From NCBI GenBank assembly GCA_022827185.1, contig JAJDTM010000015.1, forward strand, positions 1 to 64,000: a DNA stretch of 64,000 nt, written 5' to 3'. The translations under genes and the position numbers were made by a program. Source of the DNA: Candidatus Poribacteria bacterium (GTDB lineage Bacteria > Poribacteria > WGA-4E > WGA-3G). Of this stretch, positions 1 to 6,851 are shown piece after piece; positions within the stretch are counted from its first letter, which is position 1, and the number at the start of each line of letters is the position of its first letter. The notes below the pieces were generated by a model. The model did no database searches, was not told the DNA's origin, and was given only the letters and a program-made list of their open reading frames with translations.

Positions 1-80
1 GTCCGTTCAGCCTCTGCTTTACTGCCACCCTCATTGATGAAATCAAGCACGCATTTGCGCAAATCTGTTGAATAAGTCAT
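1..80 (-). CDS. IS630-family transposase, N-terminal part (runs off the window)
   Basis: The frame starts with ATG at 80 on the minus strand and reads MTYSTDLRKCVLDFINEGG, then SKAEAER to the window edge. This is the usual beginning of an IS630-type transposase: a helix-turn-helix region with a conserved 'YS.DLR..VL.FI..GGSK.EA.R' pattern. Only about 26 residues are visible, so neither the DDE catalytic domain nor intactness can be judged. It would act in DNA transposition. It overlaps in another frame the last codons of the truncated permease frame. Confidence 0.7.
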   Translation of the reverse strand, partial: MTYSTDLRKCVLDFINEGGSKAEAER

Positions 81-137
81 AATCATAAAGACTGACATAA
101 ATCTCAAAAAATGTAAACTTATTTTCGGGATCCACTA
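1..137 (-). mobile_element. IS630-type insertion sequence, left-edge fragment
   Basis: The reverse strand at 80..1 opens a reading frame typical of IS630-family transposases. The neighbouring ABC-2 permease frame loses family similarity just after position 138. IS630 elements duplicate a TA dinucleotide, and TA pairs lie at 136-139, so I place the element end there. The rest of the element lies left of the window. The exact end is an inference. Confidence 0.6.
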
Positions 138-759
138 TAAAGGTGAAAAAGTGTCGAAACCACCAACGATAAATTCCAAACGGATAACTTCCCATAAAAA
201 CGCCACCGTTTGTGAAAATATTGATGATCTCAATGGATTGGACAGTCCAGAAACAACTCGTCGCACCGATCACGAAAAGCCCAATAAAGAAACAGGTCCC
301 GCTCACCAGCGAAATCAGTAGATACCCTACCTTAGCAAATGACCAAGTTATCGTTAACTGCGAATTAGCAACCAGAAACACAACGAGGGCTTGCGCGATC
401 CGCCCTACCCGACGCAATAGAAATTCATTCGAGAAAACTTGATAAAAAGTGCCAAGCGGTCGGACAAGCATCGTATCAAAGTCGCCGCGCACAACATTTC
501 TCTGAAAGACATCAAAACCTCTCCCCATCATTTCAGCGACCGCAAAGCAGATCCCGATCATGCCGTAAAGGAACCCGACTTCCCATAGACTCCATCCCGC
601 TAATTCTTTGAAACGGTCAAAGAGGAGCGCGATCATGAAAAAATCGATGACAGAGACGCTCGCTTGCGAAAATAGGTCAAAGACAAATGAGAGCCGGTAT
701 TCCATCTGCGATCGGATGCGAAGCTTGACAAAGTGGAAGTAGAGCGAAAGGTGATGCAT
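43..759 (-). pseudogene. ABC-2 family transport permease, C-terminus cut off by IS630 insertion
   Basis: The frame codes 238 residues of an ABC-2-type exporter permease (the PF06182-like group, usually about 260-270 aa). It is rich in membrane segments and carries the family's 'RG.FD..LVRPL' motif near residues 90-102. Similarity holds up to 'YRWWFRHFFTFIV'. After that the frame reads into IS-derived sequence (DPENKF onwards) and stops at 43, so the last membrane helix or so is missing. The start at 759 has AGGCGG upstream and lies 1 nt after the previous permease gene, so the pair is co-transcribed. Function is probably lost or altered. No ATPase partner is visible. Confidence 0.75.
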
Positions 760-760
760 G

Positions 761-1576
761 CTAACCGCCTTGTATAACCAACCGCGAAAACCCCCGACTT
801 AAAAGGACTCGTCCCAGCCCCATAAAAAAGAGCGTCCACACCATCTGTTTACCTATAGCTATCCAGACCGCAGCCCCAGTAATTTTGCTTAAATAGATAC
901 TAAATGGAACATCAATCAGTCCCGCAAACGGCAACCATTCAGCGGTATGTGCTAACCATTCGGGCCATAGCGCAATCGGAACTAACATCCCAGAAAATAA
1001 GGTGATTATGGAATAAGAGAGTCCAGAAATGCCTGTTGTATCCAGCGTCCAGAACGCTGAACTAAAAATCGTTATCGTAATAGCAGCACTCATAAGAGCC
1101 GCAAGCGTCATTGAAACTATAAACGCCATTAGCGCAGTAGGTTGCCTTGGCATCGCAACCTCAAAGAAGAGAATGCTGATAAGGAAGGTCGGAAGTCCCC
1201 GCATGAGCAAGTAATAGCAGGCTCTCCCACATTCATCTGCCAACCAATACGCATGGAAATCAACGGGTTTCGTTAATTGGAGTGAGACGCTTCCATCTTT
1301 AATCGCGCTTGTAACTTCAGAGCGGGCTCCCCAAAACGGCATGAGCATAAAAAAAACCTGACAAAGAACGAAATACGTGATAATTTCATTCAGGTTGAGA
1401 GGTTGGGGATCCGTACGCGCCGCATAGAAAGCCGTATAGACAAAAATATGGACCAGCAGAAAGAAGAAATTGGTCGTCAAACCCGCAAGGTTGGCGACCC
1501 GATATTGCATCCGCCGCTGAAACGACTTCCTCGCAAACGCTAAATAGACATGGAAGGTCAAGAACAGGGATTTCAT
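761..1576 (-). CDS. ABC-2 family transport permease
   Basis: This is a 271-residue multi-span inner-membrane permease of the same ABC-2 group as the following truncated gene. Visible features are several hydrophobic segments and the 'I.DGSVSLQLTKPVDF' motif around residues 93-107, which matches the conserved loop of this family. Such proteins usually work as two-permease exporters with a separate ATPase; the substrate cannot be inferred. Its ATG overlaps the stop of the upstream oxidoreductase by 4 nt (ATGA), so all three genes form one minus-strand operon. The ATPase may lie left of the window, beyond the IS. Confidence 0.8.
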   Translation of the reverse strand: MKSLFLTFHVYLAFARKSFQRRMQYRVANLAGLTTNFFFLLVHIFVYTAFYAARTDPQPLNLNEIITYFVLCQVFFMLMPFWGARSEVTSAIKDGSVSLQLTKPVDFHAYWLADECGRACYYLLMRGLPTFLISILFFEVAMPRQPTALMAFIVSMTLAALMSAAITITIFSSAFWTLDTTGISGLSYSIITLFSGMLVPIALWPEWLAHTAEWLPFAGLIDVPFSIYLSKITGAAVWIAIGKQMVWTLFFMGLGRVLLSRGFSRLVIQGG

Positions 1577-2619
1577 CCCTTCGCGGCACTCAGATCAGCG
1601 ATAGATACGGACTGACCTTTCTCTGCGGATTCATAAATGCCGTCAAGCATCTGCATCAGCATAATCCCTTGTTCAGCAGAAGAAATTGGTTCTTTTTCTT
1701 CCACTATGCACGCCACGAAGTGTTTTACCTCTTCATCAAAACCGTTGATTGAAGGTGCGTCAAGTGGTTTATCTACTTCCTTGCCGTTTGCCTCTGTGTA
1801 AAGCGTGAAAGGGTTCAGAGATACACCCGCTTTTGTTCCAGCGATTTTGATGTAATTATCGCCCGGTAGGTTCAGTGCCCACGTTGTTTCGAGGATAATG
1901 GTCGCGCCGTTTTCAAAGCGGATCTGCGCAAAGGTGCCATCGTCAACATCATATTTAACGTCATCTGGCACGAGATGTCCGAAGTGGGAATACGAGGTGC
2001 CCATAACTTCGACGGGTCTTGGGGAATTCATTAACCACCAGATACAATCTAACGCATGGACACCGATGTCAATGAGCGCACCGCCACCAGAGCGTTCTCT
2101 ATCAACGAACCAGCCTTCTTTGCCAATAGGAATACCGCGCCGTCGGACGTAAGCGGCCTTACCGAAATAAACGTCACCAAGTTCGCCATCCGTGACAAGC
2201 CGCTTCACTTTCTGGGAACTTCCATCGAACCGCTGGACAAGCGCGTACATTAAAATCTTACCGTTTTCGGCAGCCGTATCCGCCATCGCCTTCGCCTCTT
2301 GCGCACTCCGAGCCGGAGGTTTCTCACATAGCACATGCTTACCCGCGTTTAAAGCGTCAATAGAAATCGGCGCGTGAAGAAAATTCGGCAGACAAACACT
2401 AACAGCGTCAATATCCTTGTTTGCCAACATCTCTAAATGGTTAGTGTAGGCATTCGGTATTTTATGTTGCGCTGCGATTTCTTCAGCATGTGTCTTATCT
2501 AAATCGCAGACAGCAATAACTTCTGAACGCGGATCGACGGTATAACCTTTGAGATGCTGCATTCCGGGCCAGCCAAGCCCGACGACAGCCGCACGGATTT
2601 TCGTTCCTCGATTCGGCAT
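1573..2619 (-). CDS. Gfo/Idh/MocA family NAD(P)-dependent oxidoreductase
   Basis: The protein has 348 residues from ATG 2619, chosen because AAGGAAA lies upstream and the Rossmann motif (VVGLGWPG, residues about 11-18) then sits at the N-terminus as usual. A longer frame to 2748 adds 43 residues without similarity. The 'LCEKP' motif and a 'GGGALIDIGVHALD' segment carrying the catalytic-type His are visible. Members of the family oxidise or reduce sugars, inositols and related polyols with NAD(P); substrate is unknown. It heads an operon with two ABC-2 permeases, an uncommon partnership. Confidence 0.88.
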   Translation of the reverse strand: MPNRGTKIRAAVVGLGWPGMQHLKGYTVDPRSEVIAVCDLDKTHAEEIAAQHKIPNAYTNHLEMLANKDIDAVSVCLPNFLHAPISIDALNAGKHVLCEKPPARSAQEAKAMADTAAENGKILMYALVQRFDGSSQKVKRLVTDGELGDVYFGKAAYVRRRGIPIGKEGWFVDRERSGGGALIDIGVHALDCIWWLMNSPRPVEVMGTSYSHFGHLVPDDVKYDVDDGTFAQIRFENGATIILETTWALNLPGDNYIKIAGTKAGVSLNPFTLYTEANGKEVDKPLDAPSINGFDEEVKHFVACIVEEKEPISSAEQGIMLMQMLDGIYESAEKGQSVSIADLSAAKG

Positions 2620-2769
2620 AGTACGTTTCCTTACGCTTTCGCGTCGTTTATGATTATCACAAAATCTAAAAATACCAGGACTTACGCATTTTTCCACGAT
2701 AGCGGACATCCGACGCACTGCGGGGTTTTTGCAAACGCTAAAATCCAATGCGAAGAAAGTATTTCTTCA

Positions 2770-2793
2770 GGGTTTCAAACCCCGCCTGCAGTG
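2770..2793. repeat. Dispersed palindromic element copy (GTTTCAAACCCCG type)
   Basis: The core GGTTTCAAACCCCGCCTGCA recurs almost exactly at 45504-45527, and both sites also carry ACTTACGCA nearby (2680, 45478). The core is a near palindrome. It lies in the 214-bp gap between two minus-strand genes. Confidence 0.55.
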
Positions 2794-2833
2794 GGAGCTG
2801 CGTCTCGACAGCGGCGTGCGTTTTAATGTCAAT

Positions 2834-4069
2834 CTATTCATGGCGTAGCGCCTCTGTAGGGGTGAGACCCGCGGCTTTGTTGGCAGGGTAGAGTCCGAAA
2901 AATACGCCGATGAACGCAGAGACACCAAACGCAATCAAAGCAGCTTCAATAGAAACAATGGCAGGCCAACTCGCTTTCATAAGTTTTGAAATAATCAAAC
3001 CGGAAACAGAAGCGAGGCTGCTTCCGATAAAGATGCCAATGAGACCGCCACAAACGCTTAAAACAATGGCTTCAATCAGGAATTGGACCAAGACATCACG
3101 GCGTCTCGCACCGATGGCTTTACGTAAACCGATTTCGCGAGTCCGTTCCGTCACAGAGACTAACATAATATTCATGATCCCGATACCGCCAACGAACAAC
3201 GCAACACTCGCAACACCGCCAAGGAGTATCTGAACAATCCGACTGACATTCCCGACCTGTTTTATAACCTGTTTCGCCGTGAAAAATTCAAAGTATTTTT
3301 CATCACCGTGTTGTTGGCGCATGGCGACTTTGATTTCTGCCACCGCTTGTTCGACTTTTTCATAACTCTCAGCTTGGCAAAACAGGTACATCCAGCCTTT
3401 ACGTTGCCCCATAAAACGCACCCGCATTGTCGTGAGTGGGGTAATCACCCGATTATCCCACCCTTCACTCGCCATACTGTTCCCTTTTTCCTCCATCACA
3501 CCTATCACAGTGAACCGTTCTTGACCGATTCTGAGTTCAAGCCCAATTGGGTCCTGCTTCTGAAACATATCTTTATGGAGTTCGGAGCCGATCACACATA
3601 CCGGATCACGTCGTTCAAGGTCATTATCGCTAATGAACCTACCTATTTGGATGAACCAGTTGTTCGCGTCTTGGTAGGAAGGGGTAACACCGTGGACCTC
3701 AAGGGACCGATTAACGTGTTTGTGCGACACTGGAAGATTCATCTGCGACTGTGCTGTCGCCAGTTTCAGAGAGGGACAGTTCTCAATGATAAAAGCGAGA
3801 TCCTTGTATTCAATGTATACCGGATGCTTGTTTCGGACATACGAACCGTCTTCTCTCCGAAATGCCTCCTTCCGAAAGCAGACAATCATCCCCGCGCCAC
3901 CGATCCGTTCCAATTCAGCGAGCATGAGGTGTTCAGCACCGCCGCCAACCGAAACGACAGCAACAACGGCAGCAATGCCAATAATAATACCGAGCGTGGT
4001 TAGCACAGAACGTAATTTGTTACGCCGCAGTGCGGTCAAACCGACGCTAAGACCTTGTGTAATCTGCAT
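2834..4069 (-). CDS. MacB-like ABC transporter permease (FtsX fold)
   Basis: The 411-residue protein has the MacB layout. An N-terminal membrane helix follows 'ALRRNKLRSVLTTLGIIIG' (residues about 13-31). A large periplasmic domain spans residues about 45-270. Three C-terminal helices carry the FtsX-type motif 'RTREIGLRKAIGA' and the closing 'YPANKAAGLTPTEALRHE'. Such permeases couple a cytoplasmic ATPase to periplasmic work, usually export of lipoproteins, peptides or drugs through a tripartite complex. No MacB ATPase or MacA adaptor is adjacent, so its partners must be elsewhere. No good ribosome binding site precedes the ATG. Confidence 0.88.
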   Translation of the reverse strand: MQITQGLSVGLTALRRNKLRSVLTTLGIIIGIAAVVAVVSVGGGAEHLMLAELERIGGAGMIVCFRKEAFRREDGSYVRNKHPVYIEYKDLAFIIENCPSLKLATAQSQMNLPVSHKHVNRSLEVHGVTPSYQDANNWFIQIGRFISDNDLERRDPVCVIGSELHKDMFQKQDPIGLELRIGQERFTVIGVMEEKGNSMASEGWDNRVITPLTTMRVRFMGQRKGWMYLFCQAESYEKVEQAVAEIKVAMRQQHGDEKYFEFFTAKQVIKQVGNVSRIVQILLGGVASVALFVGGIGIMNIMLVSVTERTREIGLRKAIGARRRDVLVQFLIEAIVLSVCGGLIGIFIGSSLASVSGLIISKLMKASWPAIVSIEAALIAFGVSAFIGVFFGLYPANKAAGLTPTEALRHE

Positions 4070-4092
4070 AGGTTTTTTAATAGTTGTCAGCG

Positions 4093-4170
4093 TATCAGTG
4101 CCCAGTTACCAGTTAACAGTTACCAGAAAAGAAGTCTCTTGACTGGTTACTGGCCACTGGTGACTGGAAA
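4093..4170. repeat. Degenerate 'cagttaccagttaacag' intergenic repeat
   Basis: The 105-bp gap between two minus-strand genes is filled by variants of CAGTTACCAGTTAACAG and CTGGTGACTGG in both orientations. Similar low-complexity blocks recur across the window (for example 13494-13630, 20778-20875, 57681-57772), always between genes. Confidence 0.5.
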
Positions 4171-4174
4171 CTAT

Positions 4175-5245
4175 TTACTCCGGTTTCATGGATTCACCGT
4201 GCAACAAAAACGCACGGATATCATAACGTCCAGGACGTTCAATAGGCAAATCCCCGTTTTCGATCATTAAATCGAGCGGATTCGCATGCGTTCGCAGTGG
4301 CAATTGAACGACCTCGTGCATGCGCGCCGATTCGTAGATTGCCATGATAATCTCAACAGCAGCACGTCCGTGTTTCGCTTCTCCGCGGTGTTCCGGACCG
4401 CCCTCAATCCACGCAACGAGTTCAGCAGCTTGTGCAACGTGCTGGTTCGCACCATCAGACGGACGTTCTTCCCATTCAGCTGCCTTGTTGTTGAGAAGCC
4501 GAACGCGCCCCTCTGTTACATCTGCAATACCGTCTGCACCGTAGACGATGCCACCTTGATAATTCGGTCTGCCGATCTCTTGGGTGAGCATACCGATGCA
4601 GCCGTTTGAAAAACCTACCACTCCGAGGCTCCGGTCCTCAATCTGAATATCGCGTTCGTAACGTTCAGTTTTGCGTTCAACGTTGCCGATAACCCATTCC
4701 GGATCCGGGTCTCCAGTGACATAGCGCATCATATCAAACAGATGCGAACAGTCATTCAATAAACCCTGTCCGCCGTGGCAAACAATCTGTCTCGGTTCAC
4801 CGATCGCCCCTTCAGCGATGAGGTTTCGGGCATCTGTCCATGCGGAATTAAATCGGCGTTGATGCCCAATGACGACTTTCACATCGTTTCGTCTGGCAGC
4901 GATCAACATTTCATCGCATTCACCCAAATTCACACCCATCGGTTTTTCACAGAGCACTGCCTTTGGGCTCCGGGCGCACGCTGCAATTGTCATCGGTGCA
5001 TGGAGTTTATGCCAAGTCGCAACGCTCACGATATCAAGGCTCTCGCTATCCAACATCTCGCGCGCATCCAAATAACAGTTTTCAGCCGGGACATCATAGG
5101 TGTCCGAGAACCTGTCCAGTGCTGCTTGAACCGGGTCGGCAAGCGCGACAATTTCTGTCTGTTCAACGCCTTCATAGCCACGAGCGTGGGCATTCGCGAT
5201 ACCACCACATCCAATAATTCCAACGCGATATTTAGAGGTTGCCAT
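4175..5245 (-). CDS. Gfo/Idh/MocA family NAD(P)-dependent oxidoreductase
   Basis: The protein has 356 residues from ATG 5245, preceded by AGGGAA; a frame up to 5281 adds 12 residues without an RBS. Visible motifs are the Rossmann 'VGIIGCGGIANAHARG' at residues about 8-23, 'LCEKPMGV' near 100, and a 'LNDCSHLFDMMRYVTGD' segment with the catalytic-type His. It is distinct from the oxidoreductase at 1573-2619, though both belong to the same superfamily acting on sugars or polyols. It appears to be a single-gene unit. Confidence 0.88.
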   Translation of the reverse strand: MATSKYRVGIIGCGGIANAHARGYEGVEQTEIVALADPVQAALDRFSDTYDVPAENCYLDAREMLDSESLDIVSVATWHKLHAPMTIAACARSPKAVLCEKPMGVNLGECDEMLIAARRNDVKVVIGHQRRFNSAWTDARNLIAEGAIGEPRQIVCHGGQGLLNDCSHLFDMMRYVTGDPDPEWVIGNVERKTERYERDIQIEDRSLGVVGFSNGCIGMLTQEIGRPNYQGGIVYGADGIADVTEGRVRLLNNKAAEWEERPSDGANQHVAQAAELVAWIEGGPEHRGEAKHGRAAVEIIMAIYESARMHEVVQLPLRTHANPLDLMIENGDLPIERPGRYDIRAFLLHGESMKPE

Positions 5246-5623
5246 ATTTATATTCCCTATATTTCTGCCATCTTGTGGCAATGAAGTGTCTAAAAAAGAA
5301 AACTATAGTTGAGCAGCACGGTTTGTATTAAATTTTTCTGAAAAATCAAATTTTTTGTTACCTTTTCACAGAAATTACGTTTTGCAAGACACGTCGTCAT
5401 ATTTTATGAAATTATCAAGAATGAGGAACATACAGATGAGTTTCCTTATAGCACTCGCTGTCGTTTGGATTAACGTGCTTATTAGATTTTCCAGACACTC
5501 CTAAGTGCGGTCAGCGTTTGAAAAAATTATTTATTTCAAGATTAAGTGGCATAAAAGGCTACAATGGTTCGTGCCATAGTAGCCTTTTGCCTATAATATG
5601 CCTTGTGGATAGCGACAGTTATC
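5246..5623. other. AT-rich intergenic region
   Basis: This 378-bp stretch separates two minus-strand genes. It contains a bidirectional terminator-like hairpin at 5553-5588 and long A/T runs around 5320-5400 that may include the promoter of the Gfo/Idh/MocA gene. I see no convincing -35/-10 pair and no coding frame with an RBS. Confidence 0.6.
5553..5588. terminator. Bidirectional terminator hairpin
   Basis: Perfect 10-bp arms AAAAGGCTAC (5553-5562) and GTAGCCTTTT (5579-5588) with a 16-nt loop. With an A-run on one side and a T-run on the other it can stop transcription in both directions. It sits just past the 3' end of the dockerin gene. Confidence 0.8.
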
Positions 5624-6727
5624 CTACTGACTGTCTGTATCTTCACCTAAATGCGAAGCAACAATGACCAAATCCTGAATATTCACCGTGCCATCAGCGT
5701 TAACATCCCCTTTAAGGTCTTCTCCAGACTCACCCAATTGACCCGCAACAAGTACCAAGTCCTGAATATTAACAGTTCCATCATCGTTAACATCCCAAGG
5801 TGTCGGCGGTGGTGGGGGCATCTCTATCGTGGTTGTTGTCAACAAATTTGGACGGATATGTTCATCTATACCAGAAATTGCGATAACATCAATGTCATAA
5901 ACACCGGGTGGAGTTGTAGCGTTTCCAACGACCTTAAACGTGATTTCCTGCGTTGCCCCTGCTTCCAGGGTTACCATCTCCATACTGACGCTACCCATCA
6001 GTCCAGCTTCGATTGCAGCAGGAGACTCTGATACCTCCAAAGTGAATGTATCTGTCGTGTTGCCTTCATTCGTCAGTTGAAAGGTATAAGTCACACCGGT
6101 CTCAGCGTCCGTTGTTGTCTGTTCTACATCCCCAATAAAATTGATACCAGGCTCTACAGGAATAGCAGGAGTCGACTCAGATTGTGTTGTGTAGATATAA
6201 TCGCCTGCAGTTCCGAAATCACCATTGGCGGCGTTTCCGGCAGCGTAGAAGGTAATAGGGCCGATGTCGGCATCTGGAGCAGTCCATTGGAATTCCCAAT
6301 TGTGTGTGTCTTCTGTGCCTTGAGCAGTTCCGTTTGAAGTCTGCTTAATATATTGCTTACTATCTGTATCTGCTTCTGATACTTGTGTATTTCCTGCGTC
6401 GTCGGCTGCAAAGGAACCAGCACGTGTGCCATCGGCATCCAAAGCAGTCATCTCAAATCCCCATCGTTTCTGCCCAGTGTGCGATAGATTGACAATAATC
6501 GTATACACCGCATTCGGCTCGTATGTTTCAGGAATTGTCAGCATTAGTGAACCACCAGACGCATTAAGTTCATTACCCGTGTGGCATTGTGTGCAATTGT
6601 TTTCAGCGGGTGCTCCAGTAAGTCCATCTAAGGGACCAAAAGAGTTTGCAAGAACACTTCCGCTGCTTGCAATCAAAAGCAACACAAGCACTCCGCAAAC
6701 AGGTAACATATTTTTCAGATAATTCAA
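5624..6727 (-). CDS. Exported protein with CxxCH-containing Reeler-like domain and C-terminal dockerin
   Basis: This 367-residue secreted protein has a signal peptide ending near 'VLAN' (about residue 28). Next comes a segment 'TGAPAENNCTQCHTG' with a haem-type CTQCH motif, part of the Reeler/choice-of-anchor-V type domain. The middle (about 200-300) looks like an Ig-like 'NEW3' domain. Two dockerin type I repeats close the protein (DVNDDGTVNIQDLVLVAG and DVNADGTVNIQDLVIVAS), each with a Ca-binding DxNxDGxVNxxD loop. A PPPPP linker precedes them. Dockerins bind cohesins, and the adjacent upstream gene encodes a cohesin-like domain, so the two products may assemble on the cell surface. Haem binding at CTQCH is uncertain. 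Confidence 0.85.
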   Translation of the reverse strand: MNYLKNMLPVCGVLVLLLIASSGSVLANSFGPLDGLTGAPAENNCTQCHTGNELNASGGSLMLTIPETYEPNAVYTIIVNLSHTGQKRWGFEMTALDADGTRAGSFAADDAGNTQVSEADTDSKQYIKQTSNGTAQGTEDTHNWEFQWTAPDADIGPITFYAAGNAANGDFGTAGDYIYTTQSESTPAIPVEPGINFIGDVEQTTTDAETGVTYTFQLTNEGNTTDTFTLEVSESPAAIEAGLMGSVSMEMVTLEAGATQEITFKVVGNATTPPGVYDIDVIAISGIDEHIRPNLLTTTTIEMPPPPPTPWDVNDDGTVNIQDLVLVAGQLGESGEDLKGDVNADGTVNIQDLVIVASHLGEDTDSQ

Positions 6728-6753
6728 AATCTCTCCCTTATGTATACATCAAA

Positions 6754-6824
6754 AAAACGCCCCAACACCGACTGCTAATCGGCGTTGATTCGCGGTTAGC
6801 TCAACCGGCAAGTCGGGGCGTTTT
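6754..6824. terminator. Long bidirectional terminator/stem-loop
   Basis: Outer arms AAAACGCCCC (6754-6763) and GGGGCGTTTT (6815-6824) are perfectly complementary. The interior is also partly paired. The structure follows the stop of the cohesin-domain gene on the minus strand. Confidence 0.75.
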
Positions 6825-6851
6825 ATTAGAAAATTGTTTTCGCTGCGTGTC

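Noticed and set aside
3308..4003. 231-codon plus-strand frame opposite the MacB-like gene
   Set aside because: It is antisense to a well-supported permease, has no RBS and shows no protein-like motif; a shadow of the true gene.
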